Program-made: the position numbers and the translations under genes
Source of the DNA: Dioscorea cayenensis subsp. rotundata
Taxonomy: Eukaryota; Streptophyta; Magnoliopsida; Dioscoreales; Dioscoreaceae
Length of the DNA: 64,000 bases
Direction: 5' to 3'
Assembly: GCF_009730915.1 (NCBI RefSeq)
Contig: NC_052484.1
Location: 1 to 64,000, forward strand
Part shown: in pieces, positions 25,622-38,500 of the stretch
How the letters are laid out: each line of letters begins with the position of its first letter
Numbering within the stretch: the stretch's first letter is position 1
The notes under the pieces: model-generated
Database searches by the model: none
The model's input: the letters and a program-made list of their open reading frames with translations, nothing else
Told to the model about the DNA's origin: nothing

Positions 25622-25841
25622 TCAACCATTAGATAGCCCAATGGTATGACACCAAAGTATAAGGAGGTCATGGGTTCAAATCCCCCCGACAGTACTGGTC
25701 ATCGTACTGTTCATATACTGTTCACCGGGATTCTAATATTATTTTCATACTGTACATACACTGTACATCTGGGTTCCAGTATTGTTTGATACTATTTATA
25801 TTCATATAAAAAGGGCGCTTGATGTTTATTATTCAAAAAAA
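25622..25841 (+). mobile_element. tRNA-derived SINE, copy A
   Basis: The head carries TAGCCCAATGGTATGACACC (box A-like) and GGTTCAAATCCCC (box B). A body with repeated ACTGTTCA and ACTGTACAT units follows, and the 3' end is ATATTCATATAAAAAGGGCG plus an A-tail. A second copy of the same family is at 27700-27909 on the other strand. The tail and repeat body exclude a functional tRNA gene. Confidence 0.75.
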
Positions 25842-25956
25842 TTGAAAATGCTTAAACTATACTTTAGAGGAGAAATGAAATTAATGGCGAAACTCAAAAA
25901 TCTATATATTTTGAAAATAATATATTTTATTTTATAATGTGGTCAAGTCATCCTAA

Positions 25957-26356
25957 TGTTGATTCTTCATGAAATCAAGAAAAATATCTATGTTTAAAAG
26001 CAGGAGAAAAAAAGAAGGAGAGAACAAGCTTGAGATGAGAAAATTGGAACTGATTCTTATTTCAATTGAATTGAATGTTTACAGTTATCAGTAGTTTATA
26101 TAGAAACAATAATATAACAACCTTGACGTGGCTCATTATAAAATGTAAACCAATAACTAATGTAATTAAAGCTGAGCTGGTTACTGAGTCATCTACAACC
26201 AACTAATTTGACTAAAATTCAACTAGAGCTGCATTCCTCATTCACAAATTAACAAAGAGGGCTTCAGTGAGATTCAGCATCAGCTTTGGACTTCCATTTT
26301 TGGACCTTTCTCAGACATCAATTTTCAGCATTTGAACTTCACCTTCATCTCTAACA
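25957..26356 (-). mobile_element. solo LTR, copia-like, 400 bp
   Basis: Read on the minus strand it begins TGTTAGAGATGAAGG and ends GAAGAATCAACA. TCCTAA flanks it on both sides (25951-25956 and 26357-26362). A TATATAAA-type TATA box lies on the minus strand at about 26103-26092, as in the U3 region of copia LTRs. No internal region or second LTR is present. Confidence 0.72.
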
Positions 26357-26362
26357 TCCTAA

Positions 26363-27405
26363 TCACACATTTTTTATTATTATACGTCAATCATGTATTG
26401 AAAAAAAAATCTATATCTTAATCTCCAACACGAGAGTCTAGTGTTTTAATTGTTTAGCATCATATATACAACGGCAAATAGTATACTATTTTTTAAAAAT
26501 ATAATTAAGAAAAAATAAAAAAAATGCGATCACATCCCAAATGTTGCGAGATGGATAATATATAATTTATAGTTTCCATTATAGCATTTTGATTACTAGA
26601 AAGTCTAGAATGCACATTCTCATCTTTTAATATTCCTCATGAGTGGAGCATCCACTAGCGCTTATCACTGAAGAACCTTTGTTTGCAAATCAGAATAACA
26701 TCCTTTAAAGCATAAAAGGCAAGAACAAAAAGAAAAGGTAAATTGATTCTTTCTCACCCTGAAAATTAAAGAACAAAACTTAGAGCATATAAAACTAGGC
26801 AAGTTCCAAGTGAAATAAGTAAATAATATCATTGTGTCCACTTCCATTATTACATTGAAAGAATGAGTGGCTACTATTACCCTGACCTTAGTTTCACTTG
26901 TCTCGCTTATGTTAGAGATCCTGGTTTTCGCTCTCAGAACAATAGCTATGATGATGAACATACTCGTGTACCTTTGTCGATATACCCATCAAGGCCGGTG
27001 TGTTGAGTTTTTCCTTTAGCTAGCCTCATTTTTACTGTTCAAGCTTGTTTGAACTCATCTATTTGAGTTTTTTTAATTTAATTTATCATTATGTTTGCTT
27101 AAATTTTATGAAAATATTACTTTATAATCGTCTAAGAGATGTGTATAAGTATAATATATAGGTACCAAATTATTATGTGATAAAATAGCATTTCATTTTT
27201 CTTAATATTTATTAGAGATCAGGAGTTTGAATTTTACTTATGACTTGTCTATAATTCTACATATATATATAGTTTGATTAAAAAAATAGTGTGTTTATTT
27301 TAGAAAATATGAAAAAATTATTATTTGTATTTTTTCTACATAACGTTAGAGATAATAAATTTGTTTTTTTAAAATAATTTTTATTTTGTGAACCGTTCGT
27401 TACCT
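26363..27405. other. intergenic, no gene seen
   Basis: AT-rich DNA. An open frame at 26665-26961 (minus) has no recognisable domain and is treated as chance. Confidence 0.5.
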
Positions 27406-27611
27406 TTTGATTCCAAGCATAGGATAGTTATTTTTAACTAATTTGAACAAATCACTCCAAATTAACATTTACATATTATTATATTATTATGCCTCAGTCA
27501 CGTGGTTCGTTTGATTCCAAGCATAGGATAGTTATTTTTAACTAATTTGAACAAATCACTCCAAATTAACATTTACATATTATTATATTATTATGCCTCA
27601 GTCACGTGGTT
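27406..27611. repeat. 104-bp tandem duplication carrying G-boxes
   Basis: 27406-27507 and 27510-27611 appear identical over about 102 bp (start TTTGATTCCAAGCATAGG, end CCTCAGTCACGTGGTT). Each unit carries a CACGTG G-box (27499-27504 and 27603-27608). The repeat lies about 400-600 bp upstream of the RING-H2 start codon. Confidence 0.93.
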
Positions 27612-27699
27612 GAAAGAGTTGAACCCTTTTCTATTCATAAAAAAGGGGCGCTTCAACCCTTTTTAATGAATAATAGGACAATGCGCCCGTTGAACCCTT

Positions 27700-27909
27700 T
27701 TTAATTTGAATAATAGGCGACAAGCGCCTTTTTTATATGAATACAAACAGTACTAGAACCCGGATGTACAGTATAAGAATAATATAAGAATCCCGGGTGA
27801 ACAGTATATAAACAGATACGGCGAATCAGATCTGTCGGGGAGGGATTTGAACCCATGACCTCCCCGTTATACTTTTTGGTGTCATACCATTGGGCTATCC
27901 AATGGTTGA
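27700..27909 (-). mobile_element. tRNA-derived SINE, copy B
   Basis: On the minus strand the head has TAGCCCAATGGTATGACACC and GGTTCAAATCCC, and the 3' end has TATAAAAAAGGCGCTTGTCG and TATTATTCAAA. It is the same family as copy A. Just beyond its 3' end, 27615-27699 holds repeated TTGAACCCTTTTT units and another partial SINE 3' end. The head lies about 95 bp upstream of the RING-H2 ATG, with its Pol III promoter pointing away from that gene. Confidence 0.75.
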
Positions 27910-28004
27910 TTTCTTCAATGGAATCAAGTCCTATTCAAGTACTATTATATTAAAAAAATCAATAAATAATTTTACATATGGTATATTGCATTCAGCAGGA
28001 AGAC

Positions 28005-28801
28005 ATGTTTTCTCCATGGAGGCTTTTTGAAGAACGGGTCAGAACTGGACCTTATAATTTATCCCGGTATTAACTAAACACGTCTTTTCAGTTTTCACAC
28101 AAAAGCTAAATTATGACATATTTGATGTTTTTAACTCAAATTATTCTTTTTATAACTCAAAATACTTATTCACAATATTTTGATTTACATGCAGTTTCCC
28201 TTCACAACCATTTTCTCCAGTAAGAATACTAGTCTATGACAACACAAATGAAAGAGTAAACCCAAGGCTAAGACAATTCATCCAAGACTCACCTCCACAC
28301 ATCCAAGGAGAATGGCATCTCCCCAGCTCTACTCAAGAATCTGGCTTAACAAATGAAGAATTCAAGAAGGCCATGAAGAAGGTAAGAAAACAAGTCTACA
28401 ACCCTCCTTACCCAAGGAAAAAGGCATGGAAAAGAAGTCTTTTTAACAACAAGACCAGCAGTAATACTACTAACAATAACAGTGGAGATGAAGAAAAAGA
28501 TGAAGGTAAAACTACTTGTGTTATTTGCTTGGAGTCCTTTGAGCCAAATGAACAAGTTTTAGTGACCCCATGCAACCATATGTTCCACCATGACTGCTTT
28601 GTTCCTTGGTTGAAGAGCCAAGGCAAGTGTCCTATTTGTAGGTTCTCACTTTGTGAGGGGAAAGACATGGCATTGGCTCTTAGCAGTAACAATAGTAGTG
28701 CTGTTAATAATGATCTCAATGATTTGGCTGCGGACCTTGCTGCACTTATAAGAGCTATGGAAGAGGCTTTCAATTGGGTCAACCTTCGTCGCTCTGTCTG
28801 A
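28005..28801 (+). CDS. RING-H2 finger protein, probable E3 ubiquitin ligase
   Basis: Exons 28005-28066 and 28195-28801 join to 222 aa. Exon 1 encodes MFSPWRLFEERVRTGPYNLS; the intron is GT-AG and splits an Arg codon. The RING-H2 finger is at residues 129-169: C-X2-C-X14-C-X-H-X2-H-X2-C-X10-C-X2-C, ending CPIC, with His at both the fourth and fifth metal positions. Such domains recruit E2 enzymes and transfer ubiquitin. A basic stretch (YPRKKAWKR) and an Asn/Asp/Glu-rich linker precede the finger. The C-terminus (DLAADLAALIRAMEEAFNW) could form a helix. No membrane segment is seen. The in-frame Met at 28373 would give a 142-aa protein, but open frame and splice sites upstream support the longer model. 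Confidence 0.85.
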
Positions 28802-29969
28802 CTTATATATATTTGGTTCTCATTTGCTCATTATGTACTTATGAATATCTTCAGAAATATCAACTGTATTTGTGTATCTTTTTTTATTTTTTTCCCTACT
28901 TTTGTAAGATAATATGGGCTGTCAAATATTAATTTTCAGTTCATTTTCTAGGTTTTGGCTCATGATCAGTGTTTTATATATGAACCACCAACTCTAAATT
29001 AGTCTAAAGGCGATGTGAGCCTTATAAAAGAGTTGATCTTCGTCAATAATTAGTGTTTTTGTATATTTATAGGATTCAAACTTAAAACCATTTGTTTTTA
29101 GACTATTGAAGTTTACGTCAATCTTTGTGGGTAATATATATACTATGTTATCATATATATATATATAATTTTTTTTTAATGTGGATAAACATAGACATCA
29201 TGAAAGATAGTAAGTAGTACCCTAATTATCTAAATATGTCTTAAAAATAAAAAAAATTATTACATATTACTAAGTGAGAGATCGAAAAATCAATTTTCTC
29301 TTACAACATTAATTGAGGTGAGTAATCATACTGTTAGTGTCACCGCTTTTTTTCACACAATCAAAATAAATCATCTGTTGCTCCTTGTGATGTTGATGTA
29401 TAGTTTGATCTAGTTGAGATATGGTTTTATTTTTCTTTTGTCAAAGGTTGTAATCTTTTCATTTTTTTGGTGAATCTAATATTTATTTATTTTAGATTCT
29501 AATTCTCTATTTTGTATCTCATTTTTTATTTCAATAAATTGTGGGTTATCAATTCTAATAAAAAAATTACTCTAATCAAGATAATATATTCATTCCAAAT
29601 TAAACTATTCATAATTGAAAATAAAAAATATTTTTATTAAAAAAAAATACACAAAGGAAAAAATAAATATTAAATTAAAATCAAATAACATGAAATGTGA
29701 AAATTCCTCCAAAATATTAAAATAGAATTGCAAGAAAGACCCTAACATTCTTAAAAAATAAAAATGATAAACGAGTGACTCACAATACTCGTGCGTTGTA
29801 CTAGTTGTAGACGTGAACAAAGAACACAAGCACTGAAGCACCGCCCCGCTGCCACGTCACTTTCTCTTCCCCAAATCCACAACCAAAACCCTTCGTCCCT
29901 CTCGCCTCTCCCGCCCGTTCTCTCCCCCCAAATCCTCCACCATTTCTAGGGTTTCTCCAATCCGACGCC
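28802..29969. other. intergenic between RING-H2 and ERD2
   Basis: AT-rich, with a (TA)n at about 29150-29164. The last 170 bp turn CT-rich and GC-richer and are probably the ERD2 5' UTR and promoter. Confidence 0.5.
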
Positions 29970-32900
29970 ATGAACGTCTTCCGCCTCGCCGGCGACATGA
30001 CCCATCTCATCAGCATCCTCATCCTTCTCCTAAAGATATACGCCACCAGATCCTGCTCTGGTACTTGCTCTAGGGTTACCATTTTTTAATAATTTCCTCT
30101 TTTTTTTTTTGTGAGGAATTTTTGCGTGATTTTTTTGTTTGGATGGAAGGGATTTCGTTGAAGACGCAGGAGCTGTATGTGATTGTTTTCGTAGCGCGGT
30201 ACTTGGATCTGTTTACGAGTTTCATCTCGATCTACAACAGCGTGATGAAGGTGGTGTTTGTTACCTGTTCGATCGGCATTGTTTGGTGCATGCGTTTTCA
30301 TCCACTGGTTCGGAGGACCTATGACAAGGAGCAGGATACGTTTCGGCACTACTTCCTCGTTGCGGCGAGCTTTGTCCTCGCGCTGCTTTTTCACGATAGT
30401 TTTACCGTCAGGGAGGTATTATATTGATTCTAATTTTGTTATTTTAATCTTTATGAATATAATGTGGATAAAGATCTCTGCTTTGTGAGTTTGTGCTTTG
30501 GAAGGAGTTTGATACTCCATCTGAAGGCTTGATTCTGAAAATCTATGATTATATTATGTAGAAAGATGTTTCGAAGCTAGCTTCTTTGCTGGTGATTAAG
30601 CAAAGTCACTTAAAATTGTAAAATTGACCGTTTCATATCAGTATTATGGTCCTCTAAAAGGCAGAAGAAGTCATTTTGAAGCATGGCATTATGCAGCTTT
30701 TTCATGTCAATGGGGAGCTTATCCTTTGTCTTTTGAATTAGAGAACTATGGGTGCTGATTTTGAATTTGGGTTTCTTATGAGCATATCTGTTACCACATA
30801 TCAAGTGGTTTTCTATTCACCATTGAGAGACATCTTTATGCTTTTGGTTGTGATAGTATATGTGAATGGTTGAGAGGTGTCCTGGAATTCTGAAGATCTA
30901 TTTATGCATGACTAATTACATACTGAGTTGATGAGTTACGGTTTGCTTTGAAGTAACAAACCGCGGAGTTCTGACATACCCATTTTTTATCTTTGAGAAA
31001 TGTGTGGGGGTATGTCTTTAGAAATACAGTTTAACTGTGATTTGATTTTTTGTTTTTGATTATATGAAGCTTTTTTTTTTCCATCTGCTCCATCAATAAT
31101 TTGCAAATGAAACCTTAACTATTTACCTAATGGTGTATTATTGTCATCATTACAGGTATTTTGGGCATTTTCCATATATTTGGAGGCTGTTGCAATCCTT
31201 CCTCAATTAGTTTTGCTACAGAGAAGTGGAAACGTGGACAACTTGACTGGACAATATGTTTTCTTTCTCGGGTATAGCTTCAATACTGACAGAAGTGACT
31301 TTTCCATTTTCCTGCTCAGTGCTTTGTTTAGCTGCACTAAGTGAAAAATTCTGAATCCATACTTCAGAAGATAAAAATATTTCCACATTGGCCATATTGG
31401 TGAGAAATATAATTTCAACATCTGAGCATCAATAGAAAGTAAAGTTGATGTTAAATTTCTGACTGTTATCTTGACCACTGTCCAGGTGCCATTCTTCTCG
31501 GGATGGATTATAATTCTTCTGAATTAGGTATTTTTAGCCATACGTAGGGGTTGGGTTTAGATCTATTACTTTTTAATGTTAAATTTAAACAGATTCCTTC
31601 TTAAATTGGAATTTATTGTAATTCCTACTTCAAATATGATTTTTGGTCACTTCACCCTTTCTTGCTTGGGTTATGCCGCAAGTTTAATTGTAAGTCAAAT
31701 GATGTAATATATTAGATGGAAAATGTATTCTGGTCAATTAAGGTAGAGGTTTAGATAGGGATACCAAACCAAAGATGAGCAACCATTCCTCTTTGAGGTG
31801 AGGTAAATAAGATAAGTTACAAAAGTGCAAGCTCAAATTCTATTAGTTTTGCTTTTTGTGATTTTCGCCTCAAAACTTGGAAACCTGGACTTGATCTATA
31901 TTTAAAGATGGTTAAAATGGAATTTGTATATTTTGAAGATATTTGCATGTGTATCACTTGAATATAGAATAGCAAAATGAATCAGTTGTAATGCAATAAT
32001 TATCAGAAGTCTAAGTGGTTCTCCAACTTACTTATCTTGATTTATACATCTTGATACTTATACTAAATTTTTATTTGATTTTTGACCTCTATCATGTATT
32101 TTTTTGATGATATGCTAGTCATAACTGTCAATGAAAAAGTGAAAATTTTTCTCAGCAATAACAAGGGTCAAGAATTTATTTAATGGACTTAATGAAGAAA
32201 GATGGAGTGCCAGATTTTAATCTCTCTATTTTGAAGAGAAAAAGGAATTTACATTAGTAGCATAGGATTGCCATTGATACCATGCTAGTTATAATGATTT
32301 CACTTCATAAGAAAAATATAATTTTACAAAATTGCTAAGCGATGGACCGATGGTTTCTTGTGTGAGCGTGTTATGCTTGAAGCTATTTATGGACTTTTCT
32401 GCATCAAATTTAAAAAATGAGGCATTTGGCTAAAGACAATTTGGAGTAGATTTTGAAAGGATTCTAAGCATTTGGGTAGCAGCCAAGTATGTGAATTTTG
32501 ATTATGACAATGACAGGTTCACTTAGTCCTAGATTTCTGAACTTTAGAAGATCGCCAATGGGCCCTGAATATTATGAAAGGAATTTCTACAACTTGCCTG
32601 GTGGAGATTTTGCTGTTGAAAAAAACAAGTTTATTTGCCCGGGTGATCCCTAACTTTAGCAGATGACTAATATACTAAATTATGAGGAGCTGCCTGTTAC
32701 AGGATTTTCAGGGTGGAAACCAAAGCTGAACCTCATGGCACAATTTGTGTTCCTCCTGTCCAATAAAAGATAATGCCATGTAGTTTCTACCACTATAACA
32801 ATTGATTGGTGGCAAGCAAACTGATATTGGTGGAATTTCTATGCCTAACAGTGAATCTCCCATAGATGTTATGATCCCTAAAACCACGGCACTGCCATGT

Positions 32901-33829
32901 GTACTTCAATCAGGCTTGTTTTCCAATTGTGTCTCACTTTGGTGCGTGGAGGTTTTCATAGCTAGTTGGACTAAGGAGAATGTTAATGGGTAAAAGGATA
33001 GCAATGCTAAGTTTCACATTGGACAATTGGTTAATCTTTGAAAAATTTTGCTTTGTCCCTGATATTCAGTTGCATTTGTTGACTGGAGATTGTTTAAATA
33101 AAGCTGGACTTGGTATGATTAATCTGTTATTACTAAGCATGGAAGTTTTATGAAAAGCCTGATCTAGTAATGGATTGGCCAATTCGCAACATTTAAAACT
33201 TAAATTAATGAAACTTTCTTTTTTATCTATTATATATTGGGTTGTCATGGTCAATTGGAGCATATTGATTATCATAAAAAATTTCATCCTTATCCTTCCT
33301 AGAGAAAGCTTAGATAGAGGTTGTAAATCACAATCCTCACCAGACTTTCATCTGTTCATTGAAGCATTGTGCATGTATTTAGTTGTATTCTTGATCTGAA
33401 TTTGCAAACTCATTTTCAATTAATGTTGCAAAAACTTGTTCAGACTTTCTTAATCTTTATTTTTTTTGTTTGGCTTTACCATAAAACAGGGCCTATCGAG
33501 CATTTTATATCCTTAACTGGATTTATCGCTACTTTACAGAAAAGCATTACAGTTGGTGGATTTGTAAGTCACTCTAGCTGTAAACACTAATATGATTTCA
33601 TGTTATTTATAACCTGACAAAAGTACGCAAATTCTCTGTTTTGCTCACCAGCATGGATCGCTGGTTTTGTCCAAACAGCTCTCTATGCAGACTTCTTCTA
33701 TTACTACTTTATCAGGTAATAACCTTCTTTCATGCTTCACGTTGATGGCATTTGTCAAAGCGATAACCTTGTATATGCTTTTTTTGTTTCAGCTGGAAAA
33801 ACAATTCAAAGCTTCAGCTACCCGCTTGA
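29970..33829 (+). CDS. ERD2: ER lumen protein-retaining receptor (K/HDEL receptor)
   Basis: Exons 29970-30060, 30150-30415, 31156-31271, 33490-33563, 33652-33715 and 33793-33829 give 648 nt and 215 aa, the family's usual length. The protein begins [13 protein letters not shown] and contains the conserved [55 protein letters not shown] and YADFFYYYF segments. It ends with [15 protein letters not shown]2 is a seven-helix Golgi/ER membrane protein that binds the C-terminal K/HDEL signal of escaped ER proteins and returns them by COPI vesicles. All junctions are GT-AG and in phase. Intron 3 is about 2.2 kb, the rest are short except intron 2 (740 bp). The TPS gene lies downstream in convergent orientation. 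Confidence 0.96.
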
Positions 33830-35594
33830 ATTGGATGATGCTCAAAGTTTCTACTTTTCAAAAGAAATAAAATAGATTAGCTCATTTTGCCTGTTGTGAA
33901 GATGGAAGATTTGACACTGGAGAAAAACTTGAGAAGCAGAATTTGGAGAAAAATTGTTAAAAGTTGCTTGGTCTTGTTCCATAGGAAATCAAGGGAAGCA
34001 GGTTGTGTTCAGACACAGAGTTTCCATATAATTTATTAAAAGTTAATTTGTTCGCAATTCTAACCATAGTTTGGTTTTGAAGTCATGTAAACTGCACTTG
34101 CAACTACTTACATCTTCATGTATTATTATTTGTTAAAAAATTGAATTGGACTGTCGTAACACGTGCATGATTCTCATGGTGGCCTCTGTGATGTATCAGG
34201 CTTTCCTTTTGTTGTTACCTTCATTAAAACTTAGAAAAATTGGGGAGGGAAAAAATCCTGAAAAGTGATTACTGGTTGGCACACACATCCAAGAAGAACG
34301 AATTCAACTTGACATTGTTATCAATGGAGCTGTCCAGCATGATCCTGTCTTCTTGTGTGCATATGAAATAGGGAAAAGTATTTTCTTTCATTACTTTTTG
34401 TGCTGGCCCTGCAGGTTTATCTCAAGAAGTTACTGCCAAAAACTTCAGGACTTGTTTTTGTGTTGCTTTTGTAGCTTTTGACAATTTAAAAAAGCTGGAA
34501 ACCTAAAAACTGAAGGGCAAAAAAACATGCTTACCACCCAAAAGCTTGGTAAAGAAAAATCAACATTCTAAGCTTTTAATTATTGGCTTTTGAAATCAGA
34601 CCAAGCCTTTCAACGACGTTTTACACACCTCCAAGCATCATTATGTCACTATAATTTGGTGTGAACACCCAAACGAAACGTGCAGATTGACCATCTTTAA
34701 AAATTCCATGAGCGTGCTTTTTAGATCAGTTTTTTTGTATAAAAAAACACCATTTCAATGCATGGCTCTTAATCCAACCAAGACATCTTGATATCTGCAA
34801 TGGCGAAGAAAGTCCATCTTTAGTCTTAGTACAATATGATTATTTTGATCTTTGAAAATGAACTCTCTACTAAAGGGGACTTAAGTCAGATTTTTAAGAA
34901 ATCCCTGACTCGCAAATCTCAACACTCCAAGCATTAACTGCAAAACATCGAACTCAGAAATGTCGCCCTTTCTCATGTCAAGAAGTCAGCCAGCTTATGC
35001 ATTTTCATTAAAAGAATGAATTCAAAGAAATGGTCTCTGGAAATTTCTGACAGTCTAAACTATTGGTTCCAGAAAGGAGAAGAATGTACATTCATTGATT
35101 TCTTTTCTTCAACAACCCTTCAACCCTTTTTTTTCCTCCCAAGAAAGAAAGCAATTTAATCAACAAATGCTGAAAGAAACAAGATAAAACTAACCCACTA
35201 AAATATCAAAACAAGCAATAGTGATGACAAATAGTAATCAATAGAAGGAATAGAACTCTAAACCTGGGAAGGCATCCTTTGAAACCAGTACTACTTTGCA
35301 GGTTAATATGCCAATTCCTTTAGACATGCTGTATTACACTCTGAGATCCTCCTGCACAAGAGTTCAATGGAATGCCGAAAAGAGCTCCTCTCTTGCTGGT
35401 TCATCGTCCCCTTATCATTAAGAATTACATCCCTGAACTAGCATTAAAAAATGCACGGCACCTACTCTCTGATTAACAAAATTATCACATGAGGCTCCAA
35501 TTCTATGTATGCACAAGGCATCCATCATCTTCGTGGGAAAATCTCACAGGGGAGCTGAAAGTGCAACCAGATTGGGTTCTTGCACAAAAATGAA
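33830..35594. other. convergent 3' intergenic region of ERD2 and TPS
   Basis: This region holds the 3' ends of both convergent genes. No further gene recognised. Confidence 0.5.
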
Positions 35595-38500
35595 TTATGC
35601 CTTTATTTCGGCAGAAAAGGATGGCTCTGCATTTGTCTCGGAAGAAGGAGATGGCTCGGAAGCTTCTGCAAGAGCTTGGAGCATGTTTATGACATCGGCA
35701 GTGTCATCCAGATAATACTTGGCTTTGCTCGGCTTCTGCCCGACAGTGCAAGCGTACACTGATGTATTAGCAGCAACCATATCCTTGTCCACAATCCGAG
35801 TAATGCCTTCAAACATGTCCTCGTCAGATCTGTCATCACCAATGCATAGAAGAAAGTCCGCTTTTCTCCCATTGTCACACATTGATGACAGTATCTTCTC
35901 AGAAACTATGCCTTTGCTAACACCCTGTAAGTGCATGGGAACAGATAAAATAAACAATCACATTAAGGGGGTGTTAGATATTAATGATTGCAATCAATCC
36001 GTAAAACCGCCCAAAACTAGTGAAGGAACATAAGCTTATCAAAAGAATTCTCATGCAATGCTATTAGGTTGTTGTCCAAGTAAACTCTGCCTAAGTATCA
36101 GCTGATGAACCCCCAAAATCATTGTCTAGAAGTTCAAGTAAAATAGTAGAAACATAATTCATATAAGAGGAAGCAAAATAACTGTAGAAATAAAACACAC
36201 CTGGGGTTTCACTTCCACAATAAATTGGCCTCTCTTAACAGCAACTGGCTCATTGGCCAGCACATTTTCCAAATGATCCAACATCTCCTTTGCCTGTGAA
36301 GAACCGAAGTCTGGGTCAGCATCCTGATGGTGCCATACCAAAGCACTTTCTTTAGCCTCAAGAAATGATCCATCAGTGGTTTCTGCATACAATTTCATCA
36401 CTGGCTGGGCCATCTGTATCCATCCAAAATCAGTGTCATGTCCGTAAGTTTCCCAGTCTTCCTCCCCATTCCACCTGCGAGTTTGCAGCATAACACAAGG
36501 TGTAATCAGAAGCTCTTTTTAATGGGAGTAAACCCGTCAACTTTGACAGTGAAGAAGCAAGCATTGTACACCACAATTGATACCAGTTGGAAAACTTCAT
36601 AGTTAGCACACTTATAATCCATTTCACAAACAATCTATAACTGCATTTCTGCAAACCAATATTATATGATGGTCGTCCTCCAAGTAATAGTGCCAAAACT
36701 TGATCAGTTATAAAATGGCCGGGGTATCTTACTATCTTATTAAATGACAATTTTGAATAGCATTAAATGTTTTCCATGTTATCGAAGTATCATATCAGGC
36801 AAAATTTGCATTGTTTTCCAATTTGTTCGCTTTCTTCAACTTCCATCTGGGCGGACTGTGAACAAACTATACCAAGATTCCGTCATAATTATGTTTGCAT
36901 AGCCACTAGAAACACTGACAACTGACGCACATGAGGATTCTTTTTTCTAATTTAAAGGGCTAGGGCATATGAAGACAAATGCATTGAATTATTTTGAGTA
37001 GAATAGAAGATGAAATTGCCCAGAAAAAAAGAAAAATGCATACCTCATGAAGTAACCATGCTCGGCTGCGATACCAAGCTTTTTGCATGGCAAAAACCAT
37101 TTTCCCAAGCAGTCTCTCCCTCTCCCACTGACAATGAACACAATATTCTTGCTATCTGCACAAAGAGCATTAATAATCGAAATAACTTCAGCATTAGGCG
37201 TCTTGTTAATAGATGTTTGGGGCATCACTGTGCCATCATAGTCCAAAAATATTGCCCTGCTCTTAGCTTTCGCATAGTCTGAAACAATTGAGTCCACATT
37301 GAGCTTCCTGAAATTCGGATCAAGAGCCACTACCCTAAATCCAAATCCAAGACCAATCCCCCAAGACCTCCTCTTCAAATGGTCCCTGCAAGTCCTCTCC
37401 ATATCCTGCATGAAACTCCGAGACCAGTATCCAACATCATGGGTGCTGACATATCTGTAGTGCTTCTCGTGCCGCAACTGCTTCTCTGCTTCTGACATTG
37501 AAATCGCCTCATTCATGGCCTCAGCTGTGGCCTCAGCATTCCATGGATTGATCCTTATCGCGCCACTTAGTGATGGAGAGCACCCAATGAACTCTGATAA
37601 CACTAGCATGCTCTTCTTCATGCACTGTGGCTCTGACCCTGGCATCCCTTGCCTGCAGACAATGTACTCATAAGGAATCAGATTCATCCCATCTCTCACT
37701 GCAGTGACAACAACACACTCAGCAATCAAATAGTATGCAATCCGTTCACTCAGAGACACTGTACGATTAACATACACCACAGGGCTATAACCATCACAAC
37801 CAAATTGGCCATTAACTCTCTTGCAGGTCTCCTCAATCTCAGCCTGGATCTCTTCCAAGTCCCTGCCTTTGCCCCTCGCTGGATTCGCAATCTGAACAAG
37901 AACTGCCTTCCCCTGCCATTCAGGATGAAGCTTCAACATCTGCTCGAAAGCCAAGAACTTGAGATCAATCCCTTTGAAAATATCCATATCATCAACACCA
38001 AGAAGCACAGTCTTCCCCTCAAACTGCTTCCTTAACTCGTCAACCCGGACCTCGCCATCAGAGAACGAGAGAGCCGATTGAAGCTGCCCCATATGAACAC
38101 CAACAGGCATGATCTTGATCCCGACCGTGCGGCCAAAGTAGTCCAGGCCTACATATCCTCGCCGAGACTGGTACTCAAGACCGAGCATCCGGGAGCAGCA
38201 GGACAAGAAATGGCGCGCATAATCAAAGGTATGGAACCCAATAAGATCACAACTGAGAAGGGACCGCAGAATCTCCAAACGAACAGGAAGAGTACGGTAG
38301 ATCTCAGACGAAGGAAACGGCGAATGGAGGAAGAACCCCATGCGAAGCCGGAGGAACCGGCGACGAAGGAAGGAAGGGAGAGCAAGGAGATGGTAATCGT
38401 GTACCCAAACGTAGTCATCCTCGGGGCTGATGATCTCGATGACCTTCTGAGCGAACACCTTGTTGGCGAGCACATAGGCCTCCCAGAGCCCGCGATCAAA

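Noticed and set aside
25637..25695. tRNA gene
   Set aside because: Box A and box B are present, but the sequence continues into a SINE body and A-tail, and no clean cloverleaf was found. The same holds for 27841-27909.
28373..28801. RING-H2 gene starting at Met 28373
   Set aside because: Open frame, GT-AG intron and an upstream ATG support the longer 222-aa model starting at 28005.
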